Below are positions 6,996-17,289 of a stretch of DNA of 64,000 nt, piece after piece; positions within the stretch are counted from its first letter, which is position 1; each line of letters starts with the position of its first letter. This DNA comes from Aequorivita sp. H23M31 (lineage in GTDB: Bacteria > Bacteroidota > Bacteroidia > Flavobacteriales > Flavobacteriaceae). The notes under the pieces were generated by a model, which was given only the letters and a program-made list of their open reading frames with translations, was not told where the DNA came from and did not search any database. Location: NCBI RefSeq assembly GCF_004022485.1, contig NZ_CP034951.1, positions 186,001-250,000 of the forward strand, read 5' to 3'. Made by a program: the position numbers and the translations under genes.

Positions 6996-9773
6996 TTGGA
7001 TAGCAAAACCGTTGACATCAAAAAAAACATCCTGATTCAGGGTGCAAAACTCCATAATTTAAAAAATATTTCTGTCGTTATTCCTCGGAATAAACTGGTG
7101 GTTATTACCGGACTTTCGGGGAGCGGGAAATCCAGCCTTGCCTTTGATACGCTATATGCTGAAGGGCAGCGAAGGTATGTTGAAAGTCTTTCCAGTTATG
7201 CCCGGCAATTCTTGGGCCGCTTGGACAAACCCAAAGTGGATTCTATAAAGGGAATTTCTCCAGCTATTGCAATTGAGCAAAAAGTAAATGCAACAAATCC
7301 ACGTTCCACAGTAGGAACTTCCACGGAAATATATGACTACCTTAAATTGCTATTTACAAGAATAGGGAAAACAATTTCGCCCGTTTCTGGTAATGAGGTT
7401 AAAAAAGAAACCACCACGGATGTTATTAATTTCGTAAAGGAATTTCCCGAAGGAGAAAAATTGCTTCTTCTAGCTCCTGTTTATTTGGAGGAAGGCCGAA
7501 CTATGGAAAATAAAATCCAGGTTTTATCTCAACAGGGATATTCAAGAATAAAAGTTGATGGGGAAGTAATCAGAATAGATGCTTTAGATAAGAAAAAAGC
7601 TCCAAAGAAAATTGATCTGGTTGTAGATAGGGTTATCACGAAAAATGACGAAGACTTCTACCATCGACTTGCCGATGCCGTTGAAATAGCATTTTTTGAA
7701 GGAAAAGGGGAATTATATATAGAAGAGGTTGAAACGAAGAAAATAAGGGAATTCAACAACCGTTTTGAAGCGGACGGTATCCTTTTTATGGAGCCGAACG
7801 TTCACCTATTCAGCTTCAATAATCCTTATGGTGCCTGTCCTGTTTGTGAGGGTTATGGTGATGTTATAGGTATTGATGAGGATTTGGTAATCCCCAATAC
7901 TGCTCTTTCAGTTTTTGAAAATGCCATTTTTCCCTGGCGTGGCGAAAGCATGAGCTGGTATCGGGATCAATTGGTAAACAATGCATATAAATTTGATTTT
8001 CCAATTCACAAACCCTGGTTTCAGTTAACCGAAAAACAAAAACAATTGGTTTGGGACGGGAATAAACATTTTGAGGGTCTGAATGCGTTTTTTTCCTTTT
8101 TAGAATCTAAAAGTTATAAGATCCAGAATCGGGTTATGCTTTCCAGATATCGTGGAAAGACAAAATGCAGTGTCTGCAAGGGAAAACGTCTTCGTCCAGA
8201 GGCTTCGTACGTAAAAATAAACAACACTTCTATTCAGGAATTGGTTGAGCTGCCTTTAAACCATTTAGCCGAATTCTTTGAAAATATAAAACTTTCGGAA
8301 TATGATGCTACTGTCGCAAAGCGTTTGTTATTGGAGATAAATAACCGTTTACGTTTTCTAAAAGATGTTGGGTTAGGATATTTAACTTTAAATCGAAAAT
8401 CCAATACCTTATCAGGTGGGGAATCACAACGCATCAATCTGGCAACTTCTTTGGGAAGTAGTCTGGTCGGTTCAATGTATATTCTGGATGAGCCCAGTAT
8501 TGGACTTCATCCCAAGGATACTGAAAGATTGATTGACGTATTAAAATCGCTGCGTGATTTGGGTAATACAGTGATTGTTGTAGAACACGATGAGGATATA
8601 ATGAAGGCTGCCGACGAAATTATAGACATTGGACCCGAAGCGGGAACGTTTGGGGGCGAGGTAGTTGCTCAGGGTACTTACGACGAAATTCTAAAATCTG
8701 ATTCCCTTACCGCCAAGTATCTCAATGGAGAAATGGAAATTGAAATTCCCAAAAAGCGCCGAACATCAAAAAATAAGATTTCCATCAGTGGGGCACGACA
8801 GAATAACCTCAACAATATCGATGTTTCCTTTCAGCTTAATGCGTTTACCGCAGTAACAGGTGTATCCGGAAGTGGTAAAAGTACCTTGGTCCAGAAAATT
8901 TTATATCCCGCTTTGCTTAGGCAAATTGGTGGTTATGGGGAGAAACCCGGTCAATTTTCGGAATTAACAGGTGATTTCGACAATATAAAAAGTATTGAAT
9001 TTATTGACCAAAACCCTATTGGGAGGTCGAGTAGGAGCAATCCGGTTACCTATATAAAAGCCTACGACGATATCAGGAATCTTTTTGCGGCCCAAAAGCT
9101 TTCAGATATTCGCGGTTATAAGCCCAAACATTTCAGTTTTAACGTGGATGGCGGGCGTTGCGAAACTTGTAAAGGAGAAGGTGAAGTTACCATAGAAATG
9201 CAGTTTATGGCGGATGTGCATTTGGTCTGCGAGGTCTGTAACGGGAAGCGTTTCAAAAAAGAAGTTTTGGAAGTTACTTTTCACAACAAAAACATTGACG
9301 ATATCCTTACTATGACGGTAGATGATGCTGTTGCTTTTTTCGGAATACATAAGGAAGATAAGATAGCATCCAAGTTACAACCCTTGCAAGATGTAGGATT
9401 GGGCTATGTTCAGTTGGGCCAGAGTTCCTCAACCTTATCTGGAGGCGAGGCACAGCGGATTAAATTGGCGTCCTTTTTAGTGAAAGGAACTTCAAAAGAT
9501 AAAACCCTATTTATTTTTGATGAGCCTACAACCGGACTTCACTTTCACGATATTAAAAAGCTCTTGGCTTCCTTTTATGCATTATTGGATCGTGGTCATA
9601 CTTTAATAGTAGTGGAACATAATTTGGATTTGATTAAATGTGCCGATTACATTATAGATCTAGGACCTGGGGGAGGAGAAAAGGGTGGAAATATTGTGGC
9701 GGAAGGAACCCCAGAAGAAGTAGTCAAATCTAAATCTTCATTTACCGGTCAATATCTGAAAGAAAAACTGTGA
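6996..9773 (+). CDS. uvrA: UvrABC system protein A (excinuclease ABC subunit A)
   Basis: The 925-residue damage-recognition ATPase of nucleotide excision repair. Two ABC-type ATPase modules are complete. The first Walker A is GLSGSGKS (residues 39-46), with signature [12 protein letters not shown] and Walker [11 protein letters not shown]. The second has [21 protein letters not shown] and FDEPTTGLH. Zinc-finger cysteine pairs are visible as [16 protein letters not shown], and CETCKGEG with CEVCNGKR. UvrA dimers load UvrB on DNA lesions. The start is TTG 6996, supported by a -7 box just upstream; no in-frame ATG precedes the conserved [13 protein letters not shown] segment. A UvrD-type helicase follows on the same strand, so the two repair genes may be cotranscribed. 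Confidence 0.97.
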   Translation: MDSKTVDIKKNILIQGAKLHNLKNISVVIPRNKLVVITGLSGSGKSSLAFDTLYAEGQRRYVESLSSYARQFLGRLDKPKVDSIKGISPAIAIEQKVNATNPRSTVGTSTEIYDYLKLLFTRIGKTISPVSGNEVKKETTTDVINFVKEFPEGEKLLLLAPVYLEEGRTMENKIQVLSQQGYSRIKVDGEVIRIDALDKKKAPKKIDLVVDRVITKNDEDFYHRLADAVEIAFFEGKGELYIEEVETKKIREFNNRFEADGILFMEPNVHLFSFNNPYGACPVCEGYGDVIGIDEDLVIPNTALSVFENAIFPWRGESMSWYRDQLVNNAYKFDFPIHKPWFQLTEKQKQLVWDGNKHFEGLNAFFSFLESKSYKIQNRVMLSRYRGKTKCSVCKGKRLRPEASYVKINNTSIQELVELPLNHLAEFFENIKLSEYDATVAKRLLLEINNRLRFLKDVGLGYLTLNRKSNTLSGGESQRINLATSLGSSLVGSMYILDEPSIGLHPKDTERLIDVLKSLRDLGNTVIVVEHDEDIMKAADEIIDIGPEAGTFGGEVVAQGTYDEILKSDSLTAKYLNGEMEIEIPKKRRTSKNKISISGARQNNLNNIDVSFQLNAFTAVTGVSGSGKSTLVQKILYPALLRQIGGYGEKPGQFSELTGDFDNIKSIEFIDQNPIGRSSRSNPVTYIKAYDDIRNLFAAQKLSDIRGYKPKHFSFNVDGGRCETCKGEGEVTIEMQFMADVHLVCEVCNGKRFKKEVLEVTFHNKNIDDILTMTVDDAVAFFGIHKEDKIASKLQPLQDVGLGYVQLGQSSSTLSGGEAQRIKLASFLVKGTSKDKTLFIFDEPTTGLHFHDIKKLLASFYALLDRGHTLIVVEHNLDLIKCADYIIDLGPGGGEKGGNIVAEGTPEEVVKSKSSFTGQYLKEKL

Positions 9774-9887
9774 TGGCAGTATCTCCTTTGAATAGTGAAA
9801 CGCGTGTGGCTTTTAAAAATTTATTGCGGATAGTTGGGCAAAAAAGCTCTGAATTGGCTATTTTCACAGCTTGAAGAAAAGGATGGT

Positions 9888-12206
9888 TTGGAAGATTATT
9901 TAAAACAACTTAATGAGGCCCAACTTGCTCCCGTACTGCAAAAAGACGGGGCCATGATTGTTATTGCAGGTGCCGGATCGGGTAAAACTAGAGTGCTTAC
10001 ATATCGTATCGCACACTTGATGGCTCAAGGAGTAGATCCGTTCAATATATTGGCATTGACTTTTACCAACAAGGCCGCTAGGGAAATGAAAAATCGTATT
10101 TCCAAAATCGTTGGTTCCAGTGAGGCCAAGAATCTTTGGATGGGTACTTTCCACAGCATCTTTGCAAAAATTCTCCGATTTGAAGCAGACAAACTCGGCT
10201 ATCCATCAAATTTTACCATCTACGATACCCAGGATTCCCAGAGCGTAATCCGGGCGGTAATCAAGGAAATGTATCTTGATAAAGATGTTTATAAATATAA
10301 ACAGGTTTATTCCCGCATCTCTTCCTATAAAAATAGCCTGATAACCGTAAAGGCTTACTTCAACAATCCCGAACTTATGGAGGCCGATGCGATGGCAAAA
10401 ATGCCACGCTTGGGCGATATCTATAAATCCTATGTTGATAAGTGTTTTAAGGCCGGCGCAATGGATTTTGACGACTTATTGCTTAAAACAAATGAGCTTT
10501 TAACGAGGTTTCCTGAGGTTTTGGCAAAATATCAAAATCGTTTCCGATACATTTTGGTTGATGAGTACCAGGATACCAACCATAGCCAATATTTAATAGT
10601 TCGTGCCCTTTCAGATAAATTCCAAAATATCTGTGTGGTGGGTGATGATGCCCAGAGTATCTATGCTTTTCGTGGGGCCAATATAAATAACATCCTCAAT
10701 TTCCAGAAAGATTATGACGATGTAAAAGTATTTCGACTAGAACAGAATTATCGTTCTACAAAAAACATTGTAAACGCCGCGAATAATATAATTGAGCAAA
10801 ACAAAACCCGACTCGACAAGGTTGTTTGGACTGCTAACGATGATGGCAATAAAATATTAGTCAACCGCACCATGACCGACGGGGATGAGGGTAGATTTGT
10901 GGCCAGTTCAATTTTTGAGAATAAAATGAACCATCAACTGAAGGATGGGGATTTTGCAATTCTTTATAGAACAAATGCCCAGAGCCGGGCGATGGAAGAT
11001 GCTCTGCGGAAAAAGGATATTCCCTATCGAATTTATGGCGGACTAAGCTTTTACCAGCGTAAGGAGATAAAGGATATACTCGCATATTTACGACTGGTCT
11101 TGAACCCGAAGGATGAAGAAGCGCTGAAACGGGTAATCAATTATCCCGCAAGGGGAATCGGGGAAACCACTATGGATCGTCTGATCGTAGCTGGCAATCA
11201 CTACAACCGTTCGGTTTTTGAGGTGATGAAAAACATTGATAAGGTGGACCTGAAAATCAATGCGGGAACAAAAAATAAATTGCGCGACTTTGTTACCATG
11301 ATTGAAAGCTTTCAGGTGGTGAACCAAAACTATGATGCTTTCCAAATTACCGAACATGTTACCAAAAAAACCGGTCTATTCCAAGAACTAAAAAAAGACG
11401 GAACTCCAGAAGGAATCGCACGTATTGAAAACATAGAGGAATTATTAAACGGTATGCGCGATTTTGTTGAAGAACAAAAGGAAATTGCAGATGCTACCGG
11501 ATCTCTTTCAGAATTTATGGAAGATGTTGCCCTAGCCACGGATTTGGATAATGACAAGGGAGATAGTGATCGAGTAGCACTAATGACAGTCCACTTGGCA
11601 AAGGGTCTGGAATTTCCTTATGTGTATATAGTGGGATTGGAAGAAGATCTTTTTCCCAGCGGGATGAGTATGAATACGCGAAGCGAGCTGGAAGAGGAGC
11701 GAAGGTTGTTTTATGTAGCCCTTACCCGTGCAGAAAAGCAAGCCTATTTGACCTATACCCAATCGCGGTATCGATGGGGAAAATTAATTGATGCGGAACC
11801 GAGCCGTTTCATCGAGGAAATTGATGATAGTTTTCTCGAATATCTTACACCAATTACTGAAAATAGGTACAAACCTTTGCTTGATGCCGACATTTTTGAT
11901 GATATAGACCATAGTAAGTTGCGGTTGAAGAAACCGGTTAAAGGAAGCCCTCCAAAGGGACCTACGGAGGAACAACTTCGAAAATTGAGAAAGTTAAGGC
12001 CCGCAGCGAGTTCTTCAGATAGTAAGTTTAACCCTGATGACTCCAACCTAGAGATAGGATCTATGGTCGAGCACGTGCGATTTGGCAAAGGAAAAATTTT
12101 GAGTATCGAGGGCGCCGGCGCGGACACAAAAGCTGAAATTGATTTTGAAAATGGCGGTTTAAAAAAATTGTTGCTTCGGTTTGCAAAATTAAAGGTGCTT
12201 CAATAG
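9888..12206 (+). CDS. UvrD/PcrA-type superfamily 1 DNA helicase
   Basis: A 3'-5' helicase of 772 residues from TTG 9888, giving the usual start EDYLKQLNEAQ. A TTG at 9834 would add 18 residues of no family character. All SF1A motifs are present: AGAGSGKTR (Walker A), TFTNKAAREM (Ia), DFDDLL, ILVDEYQDTN (DExQ), VGDDAQSIYAFRGA (III), LEQNYRS (IV), MTVHLAKGLEFPYV (V) and LFYVALTRAEKQ (VI). The last 45 residues (GSMVEHVRFGKGKI) form the small beta-rich C-terminal domain that in PcrA/UvrD contacts RNA polymerase. Roles known for the family are excision-repair product release, replication-fork clearance and transcription-coupled repair. It lies 114 bp after uvrA. Confidence 0.94.
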   Translation: MEDYLKQLNEAQLAPVLQKDGAMIVIAGAGSGKTRVLTYRIAHLMAQGVDPFNILALTFTNKAAREMKNRISKIVGSSEAKNLWMGTFHSIFAKILRFEADKLGYPSNFTIYDTQDSQSVIRAVIKEMYLDKDVYKYKQVYSRISSYKNSLITVKAYFNNPELMEADAMAKMPRLGDIYKSYVDKCFKAGAMDFDDLLLKTNELLTRFPEVLAKYQNRFRYILVDEYQDTNHSQYLIVRALSDKFQNICVVGDDAQSIYAFRGANINNILNFQKDYDDVKVFRLEQNYRSTKNIVNAANNIIEQNKTRLDKVVWTANDDGNKILVNRTMTDGDEGRFVASSIFENKMNHQLKDGDFAILYRTNAQSRAMEDALRKKDIPYRIYGGLSFYQRKEIKDILAYLRLVLNPKDEEALKRVINYPARGIGETTMDRLIVAGNHYNRSVFEVMKNIDKVDLKINAGTKNKLRDFVTMIESFQVVNQNYDAFQITEHVTKKTGLFQELKKDGTPEGIARIENIEELLNGMRDFVEEQKEIADATGSLSEFMEDVALATDLDNDKGDSDRVALMTVHLAKGLEFPYVYIVGLEEDLFPSGMSMNTRSELEEERRLFYVALTRAEKQAYLTYTQSRYRWGKLIDAEPSRFIEEIDDSFLEYLTPITENRYKPLLDADIFDDIDHSKLRLKKPVKGSPPKGPTEEQLRKLRKLRPAASSSDSKFNPDDSNLEIGSMVEHVRFGKGKILSIEGAGADTKAEIDFENGGLKKLLLRFAKLKVLQ

Positions 12207-12382
12207 AATTTCTTTTGGAATGGTATGGGTGGTTGAGCTTGGCTCCAAAATGTTATTCGTCTCCTCACTACATATTAAGATATAAAATAAAATCTCGTAA
12301 AATAAATTTTTCGACCTGCTCCATTACATACTGAGGTTGTGATTTATGGTAAATAGGATTATATTTAGGAAAAATTAAATCA

Positions 12383-13000
12383 ATGGCAGAGTTTATAAAA
12401 ATTTATGAGGAAAATCCTAACCCCAAAGAGATTAAGAGGGTTGTAAAAATCCTGAGGGATGGCGGAGTAATAATATTTCCAAGTGATACCGTGTATGCTC
12501 TGGGTTGCGATATAAATAATCATCGCGCAATGGAACGTGTGGCTCAGCTGCGAGGGATTAAACTTGAGAAAGCAAATTTTTCCTTTATATGTGAAGATTT
12601 GAGCAATTTGAGCGACTATGTAAAACAAATTGACTCTCCAACATTTAAATTATTAAAGCGTAACCTTCCCGGGCCTTATACCTTTATTCTTCCGGGAAAT
12701 AACAACTTACCCACCGTTTTTAAAAAGAAAAAAGAAGTAGGAATCCGAGTGCCGGATAATGCAATTGCCAGGGCTATTGTACATGAGCTTGGTAATCCAA
12801 TAATTTCTACATCAATTAGAGATGAGGATGAACTGATTGAATATACCACCGATCCTGAACTGATTTTGGAAAAATGGGATAATTTAGTGGATTTGGTAAT
12901 TGACGGAGGTTATGGAGGAAATATAGCTTCTACCGTAATTGATTTAACTAGTGGAGAACCCGTTGTGATTAGAGAAGGGAAAGGAAGTTTGGATTTATAA
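12383..13000 (+). CDS. L-threonylcarbamoyladenylate synthase (YrdC/Sua5 family)
   Basis: A 205-residue single-domain YrdC/Sua5 protein (TsaC-like). It makes threonylcarbamoyl-AMP from threonine, bicarbonate and ATP for the t6A modification at position 37 of ANN-decoding tRNAs. The ATP- and substrate-binding strand GGVIIFPSDTVYALGCD lies at about residues 28-44. The basic loop RGIKLEK is near 65, and LPGPYTFILPG near 95 is the family's second hallmark. STSIRDEDE and SGEPVVIREGKG complete the fold. The C-terminal Sua5 domain is absent, as in TsaC-type enzymes. No other t6A gene is nearby. Confidence 0.92.
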   Translation: MAEFIKIYEENPNPKEIKRVVKILRDGGVIIFPSDTVYALGCDINNHRAMERVAQLRGIKLEKANFSFICEDLSNLSDYVKQIDSPTFKLLKRNLPGPYTFILPGNNNLPTVFKKKKEVGIRVPDNAIARAIVHELGNPIISTSIRDEDELIEYTTDPELILEKWDNLVDLVIDGGYGGNIASTVIDLTSGEPVVIREGKGSLDL

Positions 13001-13020
13001 TTTAAATTCTAGCGATAAAC

Positions 13021-13359
13021 TTATTGTTTAAGTAAATGCTTTAGCCCTCGATAAATATTCTGTTCAAGGATATCCATTTCCCCATCTGAAAGAAAAAGAT
13101 CCTTTATACTTCTGAACGCCTCATCTATTTCTTCTTTTGAATATTCAAAACGTTCTATAGCCGCATTTATTTTTTGGATCTGTTGGTAATCGTTATCATC
13201 GTCAAATTCCTTTCGTATTTTTTTATACTCTACTTCACCTACTTTAGATTTAATATATTCTTTCTCCTCCGGCGATACAAAAAAATCGGCATGTGCGCAG
13301 TATAAGAGCATATATGCCTTTAATTCCTCATGGGTCCAAGTGGTTTCAAATTCTTTCAT
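13021..13359 (-). CDS. Small acidic helical protein, TerB-like fold possible
   Basis: A 112-residue, strongly charged, apparently all-helical protein (starts MKEFETTWTHEELKAYMLL). Its spacing of Asp/Glu-rich helical motifs (HADFFVSPEEKEYI, DLFLSDGEMDILEQNI) recalls TerB-like proteins, whose acidic motifs bind metal. Only this loose resemblance supports the call, and no tellurite-resistance genes are nearby. No signal peptide or membrane segment is present. The stop is only 21 bp from the convergent YrdC/Sua5 gene and no terminator lies between them. Confidence 0.7.
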   Translation of the reverse strand: MKEFETTWTHEELKAYMLLYCAHADFFVSPEEKEYIKSKVGEVEYKKIRKEFDDDNDYQQIQKINAAIERFEYSKEEIDEAFRSIKDLFLSDGEMDILEQNIYRGLKHLLKQ

Positions 13360-13440
13360 AGGTTGAGTATTTAAAATACTTCAAAGGTTTTGACTAAGAT
13401 ACAAAAAGCATTAAATATAAACGGTTGGTTTAACAAAAAC

Positions 13441-13468
13441 AAAACCCGGCTGGATGGCCGGGCTTTAT
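13441..13468 (-). terminator. Terminator, GC-rich hairpin
   Basis: CCCGGC (13445-13450) pairs with GCCGGG (13457-13462) around a six-base loop. It lies about 25 bp after the stop of the OmpA-like gene and is followed on the minus strand by TTTTG. Confidence 0.75.
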
Positions 13469-13491
13469 CTTCTTATTATTACTGAAAGCTA

Positions 13492-14352
13492 TTATCCTTT
13501 TGCTTCAAGATTTTTCATTTCTTTTTCAATCATATCATAGAACTGATCTATCTTAGGAAGTACCAATATTCTCGTACGACGGTTTTTAGCTCTGTTTTCA
13601 GCCGTTGTATTTGGAACCAGTGGATCGTACTCTCCTCGGCCTGCTGCAACCAATCTATTTGGACTAATTCCAAGGTCTTGCAAAGCTCTTACTATAGCAG
13701 TAGCTCTCTTCACACTTAAATCCCAATTATCCAATAATACACCGCCGCTCTTATAAGGAACGTTATCTGTATGACCTTCAACCATTGCTTCAAAATCTGG
13801 TTTACCTTGGATTACTTTGGCAACCTTACCTAAAATTTCATTAGCTCTTGAGGAAATCTGATAACTTCCTGTTTTGAAAAGTACCTTATCAGACAAGGAA
13901 ATATATACTACACCTTTTTCAACATTTACTTCAATGTCAGGATCATTAATTCCTACTTCTCTTTTCAAACTAGAAACAAGAGCAAGAGTTACACTATCCT
14001 TTTTGTTAAGGGCATCTTGTAAACGTGAAATTTTCAGATCTTTTTCCTTTAAACTCTCTAAAGACTTCTCAAGATTGGTAGCACCCTTAGAGGTTAACAT
14101 AGTTAAATCCTTTGAACTCTGGATAAGATCCTCGTTCGTCTTTCTTAAATCTGCAAGACGCTCTTCCAGCTGTTTTGCTCTTACGGAAGCGGCGGTCTTT
14201 TCAGTCAGACAGTCATTCAATTTTACCGTACATGTGTTCAGGAGGTCTTGAGTGTTTCTTTGTTGTGCTTCGAGTTCCGCATATTTCTTTTTAGACACGC
14301 AAGAAGTAAAAGCAATGCTCGAGCACATTAATAAAATCAATAATTTTCTCAT
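13492..14352 (-). CDS. OmpA-family peptidoglycan-associated lipoprotein
   Basis: A 286-residue envelope protein. The signal sequence ends in a lipobox with FTSC, Cys18 being the likely lipidated residue. Residues 24-130 form a long coiled coil rich in Glu, Lys and Leu. The C-terminal OmpA domain (about 145-265) contains VEGHTDNVPY, NWDLSVKRA and NRAKNRRTRI, the motif set that binds diaminopimelate in peptidoglycan. It probably links the outer membrane to the wall; the coiled coil may span the periplasm. It is transcribed alone, has its own terminator, and is bounded upstream by the glycosyltransferase gene on the same strand 106 bp away. Confidence 0.92.
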   Translation of the reverse strand: MRKLLILLMCSSIAFTSCVSKKKYAELEAQQRNTQDLLNTCTVKLNDCLTEKTAASVRAKQLEERLADLRKTNEDLIQSSKDLTMLTSKGATNLEKSLESLKEKDLKISRLQDALNKKDSVTLALVSSLKREVGINDPDIEVNVEKGVVYISLSDKVLFKTGSYQISSRANEILGKVAKVIQGKPDFEAMVEGHTDNVPYKSGGVLLDNWDLSVKRATAIVRALQDLGISPNRLVAAGRGEYDPLVPNTTAENRAKNRRTRILVLPKIDQFYDMIEKEMKNLEAKG

Positions 14353-14458
14353 AGTTTGTTATTTGTTATGTTAGATTGTCGTCTCCAATCATGGAGCCCC
14401 AAAATTATCAAATTCGTATATAGCTTAAAAGCGATTAACAATACTTTATGTAAATTTC

Positions 14459-15451
14459 TTAAAGCTGGGTAAAATATTTCCGTTTTCGTATAAAGTACTG
14501 AAAAACAACGGACTTTACGAAGTAATATTGATTTATTGCACCCCCATTTTTTCTTTTTCGAAGGAACTTTGGAAAAGAAGCATAAAAACTTAAATGAGCT
14601 CTTAACACCGCCAGAAAATGTGCGGGCTTTCCCTGGAACAAAAATTGAAATGCAGCCAATCCATCTAAGACCATTCTAACGAGTATTGTTCCATAAACCC
14701 GTCCACCCCCAACGTTTTTGGTGAGGTTAAAGAGGGAATTTCTAAAATTAAAAAAGGTTTTTCGTGGATTGGAGGAACTTAATGTTGCTCCACCAACATG
14801 AAAGACCTGCGATTCTCCAATATAAAGAATTGTACCACCCGCATTATGTAAGCGCCAGCACAAATCTATTTCTTCCTGATGGGCGAAATAGTCCTCATCA
14901 AAACCCTCAACCTCGCGGAACGAAGACGCTCTTACGAACAGGCACGCGCCTGAGGCCCAGAATATTTTGGTAGCATCATTATATTGTCCCAAATCTTTTT
15001 CCACGGTATTGAATATTCGGCCACGACAGAATGGATATCCATATCGATCAATAAATCCACCTGCTGCACCTGCGTATTCAAAATACTCTTTGTTTTTATA
15101 ATCCAAAATTTTAGGTTGTGCCGCAACAACATTAAAATCGTTTTTAAACTCCTCTATTATAGGTGCTAACCAATTGTTGGTGACTTCCACATCACTATTC
15201 AGCAACACAAATATATCTTCCTGAAGATTCCTTAAGGCGTAATTATAACCCTGAGCGTAACCGCCATTCTTTTCATTGTGAATAATTTTAATAGATGGGA
15301 AATTTCCTGAAACGTAAGAAACGGAATCATCCGTTGACGCATTATCGGCAACATAGATTGTTGCATGTTCTGAGAATAGCAACACTGAAGGAAGAAATTG
15401 TTCCAAGAGTTGTCTTCCGTTCCAATTTAAAATGACTACGGCTACTTTCAC
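14459..15451 (-). CDS. Glycosyltransferase family 2, rhamnosyltransferase-like
   Basis: A 330-residue GT-A glycosyltransferase. The N-terminus VAVVILNWNGRQLLEQFLPS is the nucleotide-binding strand. VADNASTDDSV follows, and VLLNSDVEVT at about residue 85 is the metal-binding DxD region. QEEIDLCWRLHNAG near 195 is the acceptor/catalytic ED motif. The C-terminal hydrophobic stretch around 255-290 may associate with the membrane. The family transfers rhamnose or other sugars to polysaccharide or lipid acceptors. No other polysaccharide gene adjoins it, so the substrate is unknown. Confidence 0.9.
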   Translation of the reverse strand: MKVAVVILNWNGRQLLEQFLPSVLLFSEHATIYVADNASTDDSVSYVSGNFPSIKIIHNEKNGGYAQGYNYALRNLQEDIFVLLNSDVEVTNNWLAPIIEEFKNDFNVVAAQPKILDYKNKEYFEYAGAAGGFIDRYGYPFCRGRIFNTVEKDLGQYNDATKIFWASGACLFVRASSFREVEGFDEDYFAHQEEIDLCWRLHNAGGTILYIGESQVFHVGGATLSSSNPRKTFFNFRNSLFNLTKNVGGGRVYGTILVRMVLDGLAAFQFLFQGKPAHFLAVLRAHLSFYASFPKFLRKRKNGGAINQYYFVKSVVFQYFIRKRKYFTQL

Positions 15452-15570
15452 GGGGCCAAATTTAATTAAAAGTCTTTCTTGGGGAAGGTATATACCCGGA
15501 CGGATTCAAAATAAAATTCCTTATTCTTTAATTTCCGATTTGCCTAACCCTACAAATGGTACCGTTTTGC

Positions 15571-16011
15571 TTAACGGGAAGGAACTCCCTCTAGAAATAT
15601 ATAGCATTTATTTTCAAAGTCCATTTGGCAGAAATAATGCTCAAGTCCATTTGTAACCATCAAATATTGTGCATTGAGGGAAAGATTGTATCTGGCAATT
15701 TGATCAAAGGTCATTTGTGTTATAGCCACGTTTGGGGCCTTACATTCAACAATCATAAAAACCGTACCATCATTGTTATACACCACCACATCATACCGTT
15801 TTGTGGTATTGTTTAATTTAATCTGTTTCTCAACATTCATAAGATTTCTGGGATAGTTATGTTCCTTTATAAGAAACTGGACCACATGCAACCTCACCCA
15901 TTCTTCAGGAGTAAGGACAATAAACTTTTTTCGAATTTCATCAAAAGCCATCGTCCTATTTTCGCTATTTTTGAACCGAAAGGAATATTGGGGAAAGTTG
16001 AGTTTTTGCAT
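15571..16011 (-). CDS. HSDR_N-type nuclease-fold protein
   Basis: A 146-residue stand-alone protein matching the N-terminal domain of type I restriction HsdR subunits (HSDR_N_2 family). The PD-(D/E)xK-like core is visible: KRYDVVVYNNDG supplies the Asp and FMIVECKAPN the ExK. It is followed by the QIARYNL helix and LMVTNGLEHYFC strand. Helicase and translocase domains of HsdR are absent, and no methylase or specificity subunit is near, so it is not a restriction system. It is divergent from holA, an arrangement I recall from other Bacteroidota, hinting at a DNA-maintenance role. Actual nuclease activity is untested. Confidence 0.85.
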   Translation of the reverse strand: MQKLNFPQYSFRFKNSENRTMAFDEIRKKFIVLTPEEWVRLHVVQFLIKEHNYPRNLMNVEKQIKLNNTTKRYDVVVYNNDGTVFMIVECKAPNVAITQMTFDQIARYNLSLNAQYLMVTNGLEHYFCQMDFENKCYIFLEGVPSR

Positions 16012-16203
16012 TGAACAAAAGTAGCAAATTTTAAAGGGCTTGCTTTAAATTCCAATTTACTGTAGATAGATGAAACGGAAATCTAAAGTCTCGAGCAAGA
16101 ACCAAGAACAGCATATCTCCGATTCTTTAGCGTATGATAAAGAAAAAATATTTTCTCGGTCTTATATTTTACATTCTTATCAGGAAACTTACAAAACCAT
16201 AGA

Positions 16204-16243
16204 CCCATAAACTGATAAACCCATAAACCCATAAACCCTAAAC
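16204..16243. repeat. 8-bp tandem repeat upstream of holA
   Basis: Five octamers, three of them exactly CCCATAAA with variants CTGATAAA and CCCTAAAC, end 4 bp before the holA start codon. They fill the space where a leader and ribosome-binding region would be. Confidence 0.8.
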
Positions 16244-16247
16244 TTCA

Positions 16248-17252
16248 ATGCCCCTCGATAAAGTAAAATCCATCATCGGTGATATTAAAAATGGAAATTT
16301 AAAGCCTATTTATTTTTTGATGGGGGAAGAGCCATATTATATTGACGGTATCTCCAAGTACATTGAGGAAAATATTCTTACGGAAGATGAAAGAGGTTTT
16401 AACCAAATGGTCCTTTATGGAAGGGATGTTTCTATAGAAGATGTGGTAAGCAATGCCAAGCGCTACCCTATGATGGCTGAAAAGCAGGTTGTTATTGTAA
16501 AAGAAGCCCAAGATCTTTCCAGAAATATTGAAAATTTAGTGGATTACGCAAAAAATCCACAACCTTCCACGGTCTTAGTAATGTGTTACAAATACAAGAC
16601 TTTGGACAAACGGAAATCTTTGGCAAAGCAAATTGCCAAGACAGGCGTTTTATTTGAAAGCAAAAAGCTTTACGACAACCAAGTACCGGACTGGATCAAG
16701 AGGGTATTGGCAGGAAAAGGATATACAATTACTCCAAAAGCGGCTCAAATGCTCGTCGAATTTTTGGGTAACGATTTGAGCAAGGTGAGCAATGAACTTG
16801 AAAAACTGCAACTTATTCTTAAACCTGGAGGCCAGATTACTCCGCAGTTAATCGAGGAGAACATAGGTATTAGCAAGGATTTTAATAATTTTGAACTTCA
16901 GAATGCCATTGGGGAGCGGGATATTAAAAAGGCATTTGCTATCATTCAATATTTTGCGCAAAATCCCAAAAATAATCCCTTAGTGGTAACCGTGGGGATG
17001 TTGTATAATTTCTTTGCGAAACTTTTAAAATATCATGCTCTAGAAAATAAAAAGGATGCTACCAAGGCTCTTGGTGTGCATCCATTTTTTATCAAAGATT
17101 ATCAAACCGCTGCCAGGAACTATTCCATGAAAAATGTTAGTGCTGCGATTGCTGCCATTCGAGAGATTGATATGAAAAGCAAAGGAGTGGGGGCGGCCAA
17201 TCTTTCCCAGGGAGATTTACTGAAGGAATTACTTATAAAAATTCTCAATTGA
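16248..17252 (+). CDS. holA: DNA polymerase III subunit delta
   Basis: A 334-residue clamp-loader delta subunit. The N-terminal AAA+-like domain begins PIYFLMGEEPYYIDGISKYI, the usual delta start in which the Walker lysine is lost. QVVIVKEAQDLS follows. The middle contains VEFLGNDLSKVSNELEKL (about residues 168-185), the helical lid, and the C-terminal collar domain ends GDLLKELLIKIL. Delta opens the beta sliding clamp during its loading on primed DNA. Length is normal. An octamer repeat lies immediately upstream and the HSDR_N gene is divergent. Confidence 0.93.
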   Translation: MPLDKVKSIIGDIKNGNLKPIYFLMGEEPYYIDGISKYIEENILTEDERGFNQMVLYGRDVSIEDVVSNAKRYPMMAEKQVVIVKEAQDLSRNIENLVDYAKNPQPSTVLVMCYKYKTLDKRKSLAKQIAKTGVLFESKKLYDNQVPDWIKRVLAGKGYTITPKAAQMLVEFLGNDLSKVSNELEKLQLILKPGGQITPQLIEENIGISKDFNNFELQNAIGERDIKKAFAIIQYFAQNPKNNPLVVTVGMLYNFFAKLLKYHALENKKDATKALGVHPFFIKDYQTAARNYSMKNVSAAIAAIREIDMKSKGVGAANLSQGDLLKELLIKILN

Positions 17253-17289
17253 TTTAGTTGGAAGATTTTTTTTCCCGTCCCTTAGTCTA

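Noticed and set aside
13021..13359. Tellurite-resistance gene
   Set aside because: The TerB-like resemblance is weak and there are no terA/C/D/E/Z neighbours, so no resistance role is claimed.
15571..16011. Type I restriction system
   Set aside because: Only an HSDR_N-like domain is present; helicase, methylase and specificity subunits are absent.
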